Shown: positions 6,138-15,387 of the stretch, one piece after another
Position numbering within the stretch: the stretch's first letter is position 1
Layout of the letters: every line of letters begins with the position of its first letter
Source: G965215045 sp965215045
GTDB taxonomy: Bacteria > Pseudomonadota > Gammaproteobacteria > JABABF01
Length of the DNA stretch: 64,000 nt
Reading direction: 5' to 3'
Assembly (NCBI GenBank): GCA_965215045.1
Contig: OZ244031.1
Location: forward strand, 1,550,001-1,614,000
Made by a program: the position numbers and the translations under genes
Notes under the pieces: model-generated
The model's input: only the letters and a program-made list of their open reading frames with translations
Database searches by the model: none
What the model was told of the DNA's origin: nothing

Positions 6138-8975
6138 ATGAAGTCTTCCAATACAGCACTTACTTGGGGTGCGCTTATCCTGTTCGGTGCCTGGCTGGCA
6201 TCGGCACTCACCGTGGTGCCGGCGACGGCCCAGGAGCAGGGTGCCGGGCCGACACTGGGCATCGAGGAGGTCGTGGTCATCGGCTCCCGACGCCAGGCAC
6301 GCACGGTGCTGGAGTCGGCGGTTCCAATCGATGTGCTGAGTGCCCGGGACCTGCGCCGCCAGGGCAACACCGATATGGATGACGTGTTGCGCACCCTGCA
6401 TCCCTCGTACAACGTGCAACGCCACGGCATTGACGATGAGGCCACGCTGGTGCGCCCCATCACCCTGCGCGGTCTGCCCCCCGACAATGCGCTGGTGCTG
6501 GTCAACGGCAAGCGGCGTCATCGTTCCGGCGTGATTGCACTTCTGGGCAGTTCGCTCAACGCGGGTTCACAGGGGCCGGACCTCAGCGTGATCCCGAGCA
6601 TCGCCATCGAGCGCATTGAATTGCTGCGGGACGGGGCGGCCGCCCAGTATGGTGCCGACGCCATCGCCGGGGTTTTGAACCTGCAGTTGCGCGAGGACAG
6701 TGAGGGCGTGTTCCTGGAGACCCGCATCGGCCAGTACCTACGGGAAGAGGACGGGGAAGCCCTGCACCTGGCCGGAAATTTCGGTCTGCCGCTCACCGAC
6801 CGGGGCTTTTTCAACCTGAGCCTGGACCTGCGTGACGTCCAGGACACGGTGCGCAGCGGCACGCGCGCCAATGCGCGCGCCCTGGGTGCGCAGGGCTACC
6901 CCCTGGCGGACCCCGCACAGATCTGGGGCAGCCCCGAAGTGCGCGATGCCTGGAGCCTGTTTTTCAATTCCGCCATCGAACTGCAGCCGCAATTGAGCGT
7001 CTACGCATTCGGCGGTTGGCATCAACGCGAAGTGGAAGGCGGCTTTTTCCTGCGCGCCCCGGGCGGGAGCGGTGCTCGCAGTGGAGTGTTCCGTGCGGGC
7101 AGTACCCGCCTGGTGGCACCGCGCCTGGATACGCGGGGCATGGTTCCTATGGAGCCCCTCGGCGTCACGCAGGAGACCTGCCAGACGGCAAACCCGCCGT
7201 CTCTTGCGAGTGATTTCAGTGCAGTGGAGGCTTATATAGCAGCCCAACCGAACTGCTTCCTGTACAACGAACTCTTTCCCGGTGGTTTCACACCTCGCTT
7301 CGGTGCCGAGATCGACGACTGGAGCCTGGCCGCCGGTGCCAAGGGTGAGTTGCCGAACGGGCTGCGCTGGGATTTCAGCATCAGCACCGGGCGCAGCGAG
7401 GTCGCCTTTTTCCTGGACCACAGCATCAATGCCTCGCTGGGGCCGGATTCCCCCACCTCCTTCAGGCCCCGCACCTATATCCAGGAGGAACTCTCGCTGA
7501 ACCTCGACTTCGTCCGCTCCCTGGAACTGGGGCTCTTCACCTCGCCGCTGAACGTGGCCTTCGGTTTTGAATGGCGCGAGGAGAGCTTCGAGAGCAAGGC
7601 CGGTAACCGGGCCTCGTACGAGGATGGCCCCTACAGCAAGTACGGTTTCAGCATCGGCTCCAACGGCTATCAGGGACTGAACCCGGACAACGCCGGCGAA
7701 TGGGATCGTCCCAACTGGGCCGCATACCTGGACCTGGAGGCGGATATCACCCCGCGGCTGCTGCTGGGCTTTGCCGTGCGCTACGAAGATTTTTATGATG
7801 ATTTCGGCGATACCCTGAAAGGCAAAGTCGCCGTGCGCTACGAATTGCAGGAGGATCTTTACCTGCGCGGGACGCTCAGCACCGGCTTCCGGGCACCGTC
7901 ACCCGGCCAGGCAAACCTGAGCGTGCTGACCACTTCCTTTACCGATGTGGGCACGGGAGACCTGCTGGTGGAGTCCGGCCAGTTGCCGCCCACGCATCCG
8001 GTGGCTGCCGCCCTGGGGGGTGAGGCACTGGAGGAAGAGGAGGCCGTCAACTATTCCGCCGGACTGGCCTGGCGTATCACGGAGCGGCTGTCGCTGACGC
8101 TGGATTATTTCCACATCGATGTGGAAGACCGGATCGCACTGACCGGGGAGATCAACCTTGACGGCTTGTACGTGCGCAATTGCAACGATGACATGGATGA
8201 CCCCGCTAGTGCCCCTTTGGTCATGACGGCCGACTGCACGGAAGACGAGACGAATACGGCGCGGACGGTTTCTGACATTATCACAAACGATGCGATTTTC
8301 GGCGGTGCCAAGGTGAGACGGGTCAAATTCTTCGCCAACGATTTCGACACCCGCACCTCGGGGCTGGATCTCGTGCTCAGCTGGTCCCCGCCCCCCAGTG
8401 GCGGCGTCGACACGGATATCACGCTCGCCTGGAACTGGACCAAGACCGAGGTCGAAGACTATTCCGACCGCACGGTTTCCTGTTTTCCGCGCCAGAACGG
8501 CGGCTGCGACCCGCTGGTGGATGCCGCGGGTGTTAACCCGAACAACATGATGCTGATGATCGCCCCGGACACCGAAAATGCCCCGCACACGGTCTCGCTG
8601 CTGACCCCCCGGCGTCTGAATGAGATCGAAGACATCAATCCCGAACACCGCATCGTGCTGACCAGCAATCACCGCAAGGGGGCATTCAACACCCTGTTCC
8701 GGGCCAGTTTTTTCAGCGGCTGGAAAGCCTGCCGCCTCCAGGCCATCCAATGCCCGAACTACGATTCCTGGAATGGCGGCTGGACCCTGGACGTCGAAGT
8801 CGGCTATGAAATTGACGAGCGTCTGCGGATGGCGTTCGGCGTGCAGAACCTCCTGGATGAATACCCGTATGTCACCCCGGATGAGACCGCAAGCCAGGGC
8901 AACCTGCACCCGCCCAGCACGCCCTGGGACTACAACGGCGCCTTCGGCTACTGGCGTCTGCAGGCGGAGTTTTGA
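6138..8975 (+). CDS. TonB-dependent outer-membrane receptor
   Basis: This is a 945-residue TonB-dependent receptor that should import a large or scarce nutrient across the outer membrane. A signal peptide covers about residues 1-31 (hydrophobic GALILFGAWLASAL, then ATAQ). A plug domain follows, from about 38 to 170, with IEEVVVIGSRRQA, ITLRGLPPDNALVLVNGKRR and the plug end RDGAAAQYGADAIAGVLN. The rest is a beta-barrel with aromatic strands, ending in a terminal Phe (LQAEF) as expected for BAM recognition. The ATG at 6138 is preceded by GGAGAGG. An in-frame extension upstream to 6042 covers the repeats and was rejected. The substrate cannot be read from sequence; no siderophore or sugar genes adjoin. 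It is transcribed away from hemJ. Confidence 0.93.
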   Translation: MKSSNTALTWGALILFGAWLASALTVVPATAQEQGAGPTLGIEEVVVIGSRRQARTVLESAVPIDVLSARDLRRQGNTDMDDVLRTLHPSYNVQRHGIDDEATLVRPITLRGLPPDNALVLVNGKRRHRSGVIALLGSSLNAGSQGPDLSVIPSIAIERIELLRDGAAAQYGADAIAGVLNLQLREDSEGVFLETRIGQYLREEDGEALHLAGNFGLPLTDRGFFNLSLDLRDVQDTVRSGTRANARALGAQGYPLADPAQIWGSPEVRDAWSLFFNSAIELQPQLSVYAFGGWHQREVEGGFFLRAPGGSGARSGVFRAGSTRLVAPRLDTRGMVPMEPLGVTQETCQTANPPSLASDFSAVEAYIAAQPNCFLYNELFPGGFTPRFGAEIDDWSLAAGAKGELPNGLRWDFSISTGRSEVAFFLDHSINASLGPDSPTSFRPRTYIQEELSLNLDFVRSLELGLFTSPLNVAFGFEWREESFESKAGNRASYEDGPYSKYGFSIGSNGYQGLNPDNAGEWDRPNWAAYLDLEADITPRLLLGFAVRYEDFYDDFGDTLKGKVAVRYELQEDLYLRGTLSTGFRAPSPGQANLSVLTTSFTDVGTGDLLVESGQLPPTHPVAAALGGEALEEEEAVNYSAGLAWRITERLSLTLDYFHIDVEDRIALTGEINLDGLYVRNCNDDMDDPASAPLVMTADCTEDETNTARTVSDIITNDAIFGGAKVRRVKFFANDFDTRTSGLDLVLSWSPPPSGGVDTDITLAWNWTKTEVEDYSDRTVSCFPRQNGGCDPLVDAAGVNPNNMMLMIAPDTENAPHTVSLLTPRRLNEIEDINPEHRIVLTSNHRKGAFNTLFRASFFSGWKACRLQAIQCPNYDSWNGGWTLDVEVGYEIDERLRMAFGVQNLLDEYPYVTPDETASQGNLHPPSTPWDYNGAFGYWRLQAEF

Positions 8976-9109
8976 AGTTTGCGGGTGTGCTCGCACCCGA
9001 TGCCGGTTTCCATCGCTAGAAGCCTGTTTGCAGGAGTGCGGTTCAGTATCCCCGACACCGGTATACAATTAAATCCTCCCGAACCACGGCATTTAATGCC
9101 CCTCGCACC

Positions 9110-10147
9110 ATGGTGCAAAAGACAATTCGCGCCGCCGTTGTCGGCGGTAGCGGCTATACCGGTGCCGAAATGGTTCGCCTGCTGGCCCGCCATCCGGCAG
9201 TAGAGCTGGCACTGCTGACCTCCCGGCAGGAGGCGGGCCGCAAGGTCAGTGCCCTGTATCCACAGCTGCGGGGCGTGGTGGACCAAGAGTTCCTGCCCCC
9301 GGATCAGGCACCCCTGGCGGAATGCGACGTGGTCTTCTTTGCCACACCCGCGGGCGTGGCCCAGCAGATGGCCCCGGTGCTGCTGGAGGCGGGTGTGCGT
9401 ATCATCGACCTGTCTGCAGATTTCCGCCTGCGGGATGCGGCCCTGTGGGAGCAGTGGTACGGCCAGCCGCATGCGGCACCCCAACTGTTATCCCAAGCGG
9501 TATACGGCCTGCCGGAGTACTTCCGCAAAGAGATCGCCGCCACCTCCCTGGTGGCCAATCCCGGTTGTTATCCCAGTGCCGTCCTGCTGGGCCTGGCACC
9601 CCTGCTGGAAGCGGGGGCGGTGGAACCCGACTCCCTCCAGGCCTCTGCAGTCTCGGGCCTCAGCGGTGCCGGGCGCAGTGCCCGGGTCGAACTCTCCCTG
9701 AGCGAGGCCGGCAGTGGCGTCTCCGCCTATGCCGCCTCCGGACACCGGCACCTGCCGGAGATGGAACAGGTGCTGCGCACCGTGGAACCCCAAGCCGTCC
9801 TGTGTTTCGTGCCGCACCTGGTGCCGATGAGCCGCGGCCTCCACGCCACCCTGTTCGCCCGCCTGCGCGAGGAGACGGATGCACAGCAGTTGTTTGAGCA
9901 GCGCTACGCCGATGAACCCTTTGTCGATGTGCTGCCCGCCGGTGAACATCCACACAGCGCGCCACTGCGCGGTGCCAATGTCTGCCGCATCGCCGTGCAC
10001 CGGCCTGCCGGCAGCCGCACCCTGGTGGTGCTGTCCGCCCTGGACAACCTGGTCAAGGGCGCAGCGGGACAGGCCCTGCAGAACATGAACATCCTGTTCG
10101 ACCTGGACGAAAGGACCGGGCTGGAAGGTATTGGACTTATGCCCTGA
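9110..10147 (+). CDS. argC: N-acetyl-gamma-glutamyl-phosphate reductase
   Basis: ArgC reduces N-acetylglutamyl phosphate to the semialdehyde with NADPH, the third step of arginine synthesis. The 345-residue protein shows the nucleotide-binding start AAVVGGSGYTGAEMVRLL, the catalytic Cys in VANPGCYPSA (about residue 153), and the His segment FVPHLVPMSRGL. SALDNLVKGAAGQALQNMN near the C-terminus is typical of the family. The start is the ATG at 9110. A TACAAT element at 9064-9069 may be its -10 box, but the -35 is poor. No arginine-repressor box was recognised. Confidence 0.96.
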   Translation: MVQKTIRAAVVGGSGYTGAEMVRLLARHPAVELALLTSRQEAGRKVSALYPQLRGVVDQEFLPPDQAPLAECDVVFFATPAGVAQQMAPVLLEAGVRIIDLSADFRLRDAALWEQWYGQPHAAPQLLSQAVYGLPEYFRKEIAATSLVANPGCYPSAVLLGLAPLLEAGAVEPDSLQASAVSGLSGAGRSARVELSLSEAGSGVSAYAASGHRHLPEMEQVLRTVEPQAVLCFVPHLVPMSRGLHATLFARLREETDAQQLFEQRYADEPFVDVLPAGEHPHSAPLRGANVCRIAVHRPAGSRTLVVLSALDNLVKGAAGQALQNMNILFDLDERTGLEGIGLMP

Positions 10148-10159
10148 TAGGGATACAAT
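10131..10159 (+). promoter_or_regulatory. Candidate sigma70 promoter of erpA
   Basis: TTGGAC (10131-10136) and TACAAT (10154-10159) are separated by exactly 17 bp and lie just before the erpA start. The -35 box and most of the spacer are inside the last codons of argC, so erpA may be transcribed independently of it. Confidence 0.55.
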
Positions 10160-10184
10160 ACCTTTTAGCTTCATTAAAGCCACC

Positions 10185-10556
10185 ATGACCGAGACCGAAA
10201 CCCCGGAAACCGCGGTGCCGACGGCCGACCAGCCCCCGTTGCTGACCGCCGGTGCCATCCACAAGGCGCGACAGCTGCTCTCCGAGGAGAGCAACCAGGG
10301 CCTGAAACTGCGGGTGTTCATCACCGGCGGCGGTTGTGCCGGTTTTCAATATGGCTTCAGCTTTGACGCCCTGCAGGCCGAGGACGACACCCTGGTGGAA
10401 TGTGAGGGAGTGCCGCTTCTGGTCGATGCCATGAGTCTTCCCTACCTGGCCGGCTCCCAAGTCGATTACGAAGAGGGCCTCGGCGGTTCCCGTTTCGTGG
10501 TCCACAACCCCAACGCCCAGACCACCTGCGGCTGCGGTTCCTCTTTTTCCCTGTAA
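10185..10556 (+). CDS. erpA: Iron-sulfur cluster carrier protein ErpA (A-type)
   Basis: ErpA is an A-type carrier that delivers [4Fe-4S] or [2Fe-2S] clusters to apo-enzymes such as IspG/IspH. The 123-residue protein carries the three conserved cysteines: C51 in GGGCAGFQY, and C115 and C117 in TTCGCGSSF. An N-terminal extension of about 15 residues rich in Thr/Glu/Pro precedes the conserved LTAGAIHKARQLL. The ATG at 10185 was chosen over an upstream frame that reads through the argC 3' end. It is convergent with anmK, with a gap of only 10 bp. Confidence 0.95.
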   Translation: MTETETPETAVPTADQPPLLTAGAIHKARQLLSEESNQGLKLRVFITGGGCAGFQYGFSFDALQAEDDTLVECEGVPLLVDAMSLPYLAGSQVDYEEGLGGSRFVVHNPNAQTTCGCGSSFSL

Positions 10557-10566
10557 ACCCCGCACC

Positions 10567-11703
10567 TCAGGCGCGCCACACGCCTCCCAGCAGGCGTGAG
10601 CCCGCAGCCCCCGTAGCCCCGGGCACATTGCCCGGACGTCCCTGCAGCCGGCAGCGGGCCAGCCAGGCCCAGGCCAGTGCCTCCACCCATTCCGGGGCGA
10701 TGCCCAGCGCATCCGTGGTCTCCACCTGGTAATCATCAGCCCCCAGCCCCTTCTGCAGGCGGTGCATGAGGTCCGTGTTGCGCGCCCCCCCGCCGCAGAC
10801 AAACAATTCCTTCGCCCCCGCACCGTAACGCCCGATGGCATCGACGGCACAGCGGGCAGTGAACTCGGCCAAGGTGGCCTGCACATCAAACTCCCCCGGC
10901 GCATCCCCGCTGGCAGCGATGCACTGCTCCAGCCAGGATTCCGGGAAATCCTCGCGCCCCGTACTGCGCGGCGGCTCGCTTTGCAGCAGTGGATGCGTCT
11001 GCAGTTCCCGCAACAGCCCGGCATGCACCTGCCCCTGGGCGGCGTGCGCGCCATCGCGGTCAAAAGGCTCATCCCAGCAGTGCCGGCACCAGAGGTCGAG
11101 CAGCAGGTTGCCCGGCCCCGTGTCAAAACCGCGCAGATCGCCGGCCCCATCCCGGGGCGGCAGAATGCTGAGGTTGGCAATGCCGCCGATATTCAATACC
11201 AGCCGGCTGCGCCCGGGGATACTGAACATCTCTGTATGAAAGGCCGGGGCCAGCGGTGCTCCCTGCCCCCCGGCAGCGACATCGCGCCGCCGGAAGTCCG
11301 CCACGGTATCGATACCGGTGCGCTCAGCCACCACATTGGGGTCGCCCAGTTGCAGGGTAAAGGGCGGAGAACCCCCGGTGTTATGGCGTACCGTGTGCCC
11401 GTGGCAACCGACCGCCCGCACCTGTTCTGCGGATATCCCAGCCTGCCGCAGCAGTTCCTGCACCGCATCGGCCATGGCCTCGCCGAATGCCCGGTCGGTG
11501 CGCCCGAAGTTTTGCAGCACATCGCCCGTTGCGGTGCCGGGTTCTGACAGCAGCTGCAGTTCCCGCCGCAGGCTTTCAGAGAAGGGCAGGGTGCAGGCGG
11601 TGCGCAGGGAGAGTTCGTCCCCCTCAAACTCCGCCAGCACCGCATCGATACCATCCAGGCTGGAGCCGCTCATCAGGCCGATAAAGAACTCCGGCTCACT
11701 CAT
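10567..11703 (-). CDS. anmK: Anhydro-N-acetylmuramic acid kinase
   Basis: AnmK phosphorylates and opens 1,6-anhydro-MurNAc to MurNAc-6-phosphate during cell-wall recycling. The 378-residue protein has the ASKHA kinase fold motifs: GLMSGSSLDGIDAVLAEF at the N-terminus, GCHGHTVRH, LNIGGIANLS, and the catalytic Asp in RGFDTGPGN, then LFVCGGGARN. The start ATG at 11703 begins MSEPEFFIG, as in the family. In Pseudomonas anmK is followed towards tyrS by an M23 peptidase gene. Here that place is taken by the methyltransferase/DptFGH-like island. Confidence 0.95.
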   Translation of the reverse strand: MSEPEFFIGLMSGSSLDGIDAVLAEFEGDELSLRTACTLPFSESLRRELQLLSEPGTATGDVLQNFGRTDRAFGEAMADAVQELLRQAGISAEQVRAVGCHGHTVRHNTGGSPPFTLQLGDPNVVAERTGIDTVADFRRRDVAAGGQGAPLAPAFHTEMFSIPGRSRLVLNIGGIANLSILPPRDGAGDLRGFDTGPGNLLLDLWCRHCWDEPFDRDGAHAAQGQVHAGLLRELQTHPLLQSEPPRSTGREDFPESWLEQCIAASGDAPGEFDVQATLAEFTARCAVDAIGRYGAGAKELFVCGGGARNTDLMHRLQKGLGADDYQVETTDALGIAPEWVEALAWAWLARCRLQGRPGNVPGATGAAGSRLLGGVWRA

Positions 11704-11849
11704 CCGGTAAGCACTCCATCAGCACAGAAGAAAGACACCGGAGACCGGGGGCGAGACGGGCAATGGGAATTCATGTTGGGTTCTGTAGCATTAGCCGAGT
11801 AGGAGACCAGTCTAATTTTAATGCGAATATCTAACCTGCATGCCAGCTT

Positions 11850-11900
11850 TTGCCATTTTTAGTACAAATGGGTTATAAACGGCTCGAAATAGCCTATAAT
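11850..11900 (+). promoter_or_regulatory. Candidate promoters of the defence island
   Basis: The 287-bp gap between anmK and the methyltransferase has no gene. Two candidate promoters lie in its AT-rich half. TTGCCA (11850-11855) plus TTATAA (11873-11878) has a 17-bp spacer. A perfect TATAAT lies at 11895-11900 with only a weak -35. Transcription from either would favour the methyltransferase start at 11991 over in-frame starts at 11850 or 11868. Confidence 0.4.
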
Positions 11901-11990
11901 TCTGCGTACTTTAGCAGCGAGGGGAAGCAGGGGGGAAATCTTGGCGGATACGGCAGGGATTTTCAGGGGCATGCCTGCAATCCAATTCTC

Positions 11991-13277
11991 ATGAAACGGC
12001 GACAGGTTAGTGGAGACTTGCCACGTTTCGTTGACCTTTTTGCCGGGTGTGGTGGACTCTCTGTTGGTCTCCTGAAATCGGGCTGGAGTGGTTCGTTTGC
12101 CATAGAAAGAAACCCGGACGCCTTTAAAACCTTGCACCATAACTTGGTTGTCCAGAACCGACATAACCAGGGCATGCCATTGATGGACTGGCCAGAATGG
12201 TTGGACCAGCGACCTTACGAAATCGGCAATTTTATTAAAGATTACGGGCGTCAACTTCGTAAATTGCAAGGTTCTGTACAACTTGTCGCGGGTGGGCCGC
12301 CTTGCCAAGGGTTCTCTGTTGCCGGCCTACGAAAAGAGAGTGACCAGCGCAACTGGCTCTTCAGGTCTCATCTTGAAATCGTGAAACTCTTAAAGCCAAA
12401 AATTGTCCTCCTTGAAAACGTGCGCGGCATTGATTACGCATTTTCTGCTCGGAAAGGCAGGGGGAGGGCGGGGAGACCACCTAAGACCTATGCCGGTCGA
12501 ATTGAAGATATGCTGGTTAAGCTTGGATACCATGTTCAACGAGACTTGATCAAGGCGGTGGACTTTGGAGTGCCACAATTGCGACCTCGCTATTTCTGTA
12601 TCGGCATTCGAAAAGACTTGTACGCCGAGGAACAATATCCGAACTTTTTTAAAATTCTTGATGATAAAAGAAAAGCGTTTCTCAAGAAACACGGCCTTCC
12701 AACAACGCGCCCTGTAACAGTTGGGGAGGCGATTTCTGACCTGCGACAAAAAGGCACAAGGCTGACCGATTGCCTTGACCCCGAATCCCCGCCGGGATTC
12801 AAGGAAATCATCTACAAGGGACCGGTTTCCAAGTATCAGAAACTCATGCATGGTCGTATGAATGGGGAGGCTATTAACAGCCTACGTCTCGTGAATCATA
12901 GACCTGGAACAGTTCTCAGGTTCAAGGAAATTCTTCGTACCTGCCGCAAGGGGATTAATATTTCTGCGGCAGAAAGGGCTTCATTTGGGGTCAGGAAAAC
13001 CGCCCTGGCACCACTTGATTCTGGAAAACCATCACTTACACTTACAACATTACCCGATGATCTTATTCACTACGAGGAACCTCGCGTACATACCGTGCGT
13101 GAATATGCCCGGCTGCAATCTTTCCCCGACTGGTTCGAGTTCCTGGGGGCTTACACGACTGGCGGGAGGAAAAGAAAGTTAGACTGCCCGAGGTACACCC
13201 AGGTGGGTAACGCTATTCCTCCCTTACTGGCAGAGGCCATCGGTGAGACCTTGTCGGATTGTCTTGGCAAGAGATAA
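11991..13277 (+). CDS. DNA (cytosine-5-)-methyltransferase
   Basis: This is a 428-residue C5-methyltransferase that transfers methyl from SAM to cytosine in a specific DNA site. Motifs appear in order: I VDLFAGCGG (14-22), IV GGPPCQGFS with catalytic Cys105, VI ENVRG (142-146), VIII QLRPRYF (196-202), a target-recognition region of about 150 residues, IX TVREYARLQSFPDWF (from about 368) and X QVGNAIPPLLAEA (from about 404). The recognition sequence cannot be predicted. The start at 11991 (MKRRQVSG) was chosen because motif I begins a few residues later; no clear Shine-Dalgarno is present, and the in-frame ATG at 11868 is possible. It is followed 55 bp later by the DptF-like gene. Base composition is clearly more AT-rich than in anmK or tyrS, suggesting transfer. 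Confidence 0.93.
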   Translation: MKRRQVSGDLPRFVDLFAGCGGLSVGLLKSGWSGSFAIERNPDAFKTLHHNLVVQNRHNQGMPLMDWPEWLDQRPYEIGNFIKDYGRQLRKLQGSVQLVAGGPPCQGFSVAGLRKESDQRNWLFRSHLEIVKLLKPKIVLLENVRGIDYAFSARKGRGRAGRPPKTYAGRIEDMLVKLGYHVQRDLIKAVDFGVPQLRPRYFCIGIRKDLYAEEQYPNFFKILDDKRKAFLKKHGLPTTRPVTVGEAISDLRQKGTRLTDCLDPESPPGFKEIIYKGPVSKYQKLMHGRMNGEAINSLRLVNHRPGTVLRFKEILRTCRKGINISAAERASFGVRKTALAPLDSGKPSLTLTTLPDDLIHYEEPRVHTVREYARLQSFPDWFEFLGAYTTGGRKRKLDCPRYTQVGNAIPPLLAEAIGETLSDCLGKR

Positions 13278-13332
13278 TTCTTTGTCCTGAATAGTAGTTT
13301 CATGTAAATAGGAAAAGGCAGGAAACCGGCAC

Positions 13333-15387
13333 ATGGACACCAGTAAAACTAAGCATAATGATGCCAAGAACGAGTTTCTCTCAGACTTGCTGTCATTGCA
13401 ACAAGATGGCAGTGATGCAATTAGCGCACCGGCTAACTGGCTACGAGAACCCCTGCTCCAAGTAGATACCGAGGTTGATGAAATAATAAGTGAACTGGAG
13501 AGCAATATGCTCTCGAGAAACAAAAGAAATGAAACGGCGCGCTGGCATTTTTTCATAGGATCACCCGGCAATGGGAAATCTGCTGCCATGGGTGATTTGT
13601 ATAGAAGGCTCAAGAAGCAAGAATGCCGAGTAACAGATGAGAATGGCGTAGATACCACTGGTCCCGGGTATACGGATATACCCTATGCCCTGGATGTATA
13701 CGAAGGGAAGAACAAATTCCGAAGTGCAAAAATTGTCCAGGATGCCTCGGTAGTTCGAAACCCGTATTCAGAAAATCCTGACCCGGCAAGGGAACTACTG
13801 GATACGGTTAAACAAGCTTGGGAGGCTGGTATTTCCCTGGTGGTATGCACTAATCGTGGCGTTCTTGAAAAAACACATGGTGATTTCCACATGGATAAAA
13901 CCATTAACAAGCAGCCATGGTTCAAGATACTCACGGATATCGTGAATGAAAAATCCATCCCGGAAAAACAATTTGAAGGAGGGAGGATTTGTTTTAAAAA
14001 AGTCAAGGTCAGATGCAGCCATCTCGATAAGCGCAGCCTCCTGTTGGGGTGTAATACTTTTGACCAAGTTCTGCAAAAGGCGACTCATAGAGACCGTTGG
14101 GCCGTATGCTCCAAATGTCCTGTAAAAGCCAGGTGTCCCTTCAAGGCGAATCGTGACTGGCTTGCCAATGAAAAAGGTAGAAAAGGCATTCTTCAACTAT
14201 TACGCAGGGCAGAGGTCTTGTCCAACCAAGTTATCGTGTTCAGGGAAGCCTTGGCCCTTGTATCCTTGGTACTGGCAGGTTGCCCCAAGGATTACGAAAA
14301 GACCCATCCTTGCGAGTGGGTACAGGAGAATGTCGTGGACAACAATATTTTTGCATTGGCAACCCGCCGCGTGTACATGCTCTTGTTTGCATCGCAGGCT
14401 TCATACGGTCTTGAAACAGTAAGCATCTTACGGGAAAAACAAGAGAAAGCCTTGGCGAAGTTAGCCAAAGTGATGGATGGGAGAGATAAAAGGATCCAGG
14501 AGGCAGTCAAACACGTGTTGCAACCTAGCCCCCCATCGACGGATACCGGTGTGACTCGCCTCCTTGGGGCAACTGGCTGTATTGTCGAACTTGACCCCTG
14601 CCGGGAAACACTGCCCGTGGAGTTCTACGAGCAATGGGATACCAGTTGTATATCTTCGATGAAGGATGATGAAAGGGCATTATTCACACCGCTTGAAAAA
14701 GATTGCATCTCGGTATGGGAAGCCATGGAAGGTGCCCTGGAGCTTGTCACCGATGCCCTGCCGGAAGCTCACTGGGCTTTGCGCAGGTGGAGCAGCAATT
14801 TTTTACTGCACTTTGGTGCCTTGTGTAACGGGCGTTCTGCATGGTCAGAAGGGCTGGATAAATTTACCCAGTTGTTCGAGATCCTGAATACCCCGGGGCA
14901 GGGCCTGGATCGTGACTCCAAGAGGCAAATCAAGAACTTGAACAGGGAGATCAAGAAGTACCTCGATGTCGGTCTTGGGCACGGAGAAAAAGATATGGTG
15001 CAACTTTCCGAGAATGTCATCTTGACTGGTGAATGGGTAAGTGAAAATTTCAAGCCGAAAGCTGCTCGGAGCAGCGAGTCGGGCAGTCTTGCATTGGAAA
15101 TTAAATTTACAAGCGAAGGGGTCCTCAAACCGGCGGTATTCCCGGCTGAAATGTACTTGTGGCTGGCACGCTTGGCAAAAGAAAAACTAGAGGAGCGTTG
15201 TTTCCCCCGCGAGTTATTATCGGGCATTCTGGATGCAAGAATTCGCGTAGTTTCCGAAGGGAAGTATGCTTTTCAAAATGATGATATCAAGTTAATTGTT
15301 AAGACTGGAAAAGATGATGGGGAGGTGTTTGAGATTGAAAGGTTTGAAGGTGAAGTGGAGATAAACCAGGGAGGCGGGAATGATTAA
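13333..15387 (+). CDS. DptF-like P-loop ATPase of the island
   Basis: This is a 684-residue protein with a Walker A loop GSPGNGKS (residues 76-83) close to the N-terminus and a strand followed by VVCTNRG (170-176) that looks like a sensor-1 region. A cysteine group (C228, C240, C259, C262, C268; core CSKCPVKARC) suggests a zinc-binding knuckle. EVLSNQVIVFREALALVSLVL follows. Size, order and layout fit DptF/DndF, the ATPase of the phosphorothioation-dependent restriction cassette DptFGH, but the match is by recognition only. Other STAND or AAA-type defence ATPases are possible. It overlaps the next gene by 8 bp, which implies coupled expression. No dndBCDE modification genes are nearby; the modifier here is a C5-methyltransferase. 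Confidence 0.6.
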   Translation: MDTSKTKHNDAKNEFLSDLLSLQQDGSDAISAPANWLREPLLQVDTEVDEIISELESNMLSRNKRNETARWHFFIGSPGNGKSAAMGDLYRRLKKQECRVTDENGVDTTGPGYTDIPYALDVYEGKNKFRSAKIVQDASVVRNPYSENPDPARELLDTVKQAWEAGISLVVCTNRGVLEKTHGDFHMDKTINKQPWFKILTDIVNEKSIPEKQFEGGRICFKKVKVRCSHLDKRSLLLGCNTFDQVLQKATHRDRWAVCSKCPVKARCPFKANRDWLANEKGRKGILQLLRRAEVLSNQVIVFREALALVSLVLAGCPKDYEKTHPCEWVQENVVDNNIFALATRRVYMLLFASQASYGLETVSILREKQEKALAKLAKVMDGRDKRIQEAVKHVLQPSPPSTDTGVTRLLGATGCIVELDPCRETLPVEFYEQWDTSCISSMKDDERALFTPLEKDCISVWEAMEGALELVTDALPEAHWALRRWSSNFLLHFGALCNGRSAWSEGLDKFTQLFEILNTPGQGLDRDSKRQIKNLNREIKKYLDVGLGHGEKDMVQLSENVILTGEWVSENFKPKAARSSESGSLALEIKFTSEGVLKPAVFPAEMYLWLARLAKEKLEERCFPRELLSGILDARIRVVSEGKYAFQNDDIKLIVKTGKDDGEVFEIERFEGEVEINQGGGND

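Noticed and set aside
8982..8999. Terminator after the TonB receptor
   Set aside because: CGGGTG/CACCCG forms a 6-bp stem, but no T-run follows, so it was not listed as a terminator.
7899..9068. 389-codon frame antisense to the TonB receptor and its 3' flank
   Set aside because: Mirrors receptor codons, has no family resemblance, and overlaps the argC upstream region.
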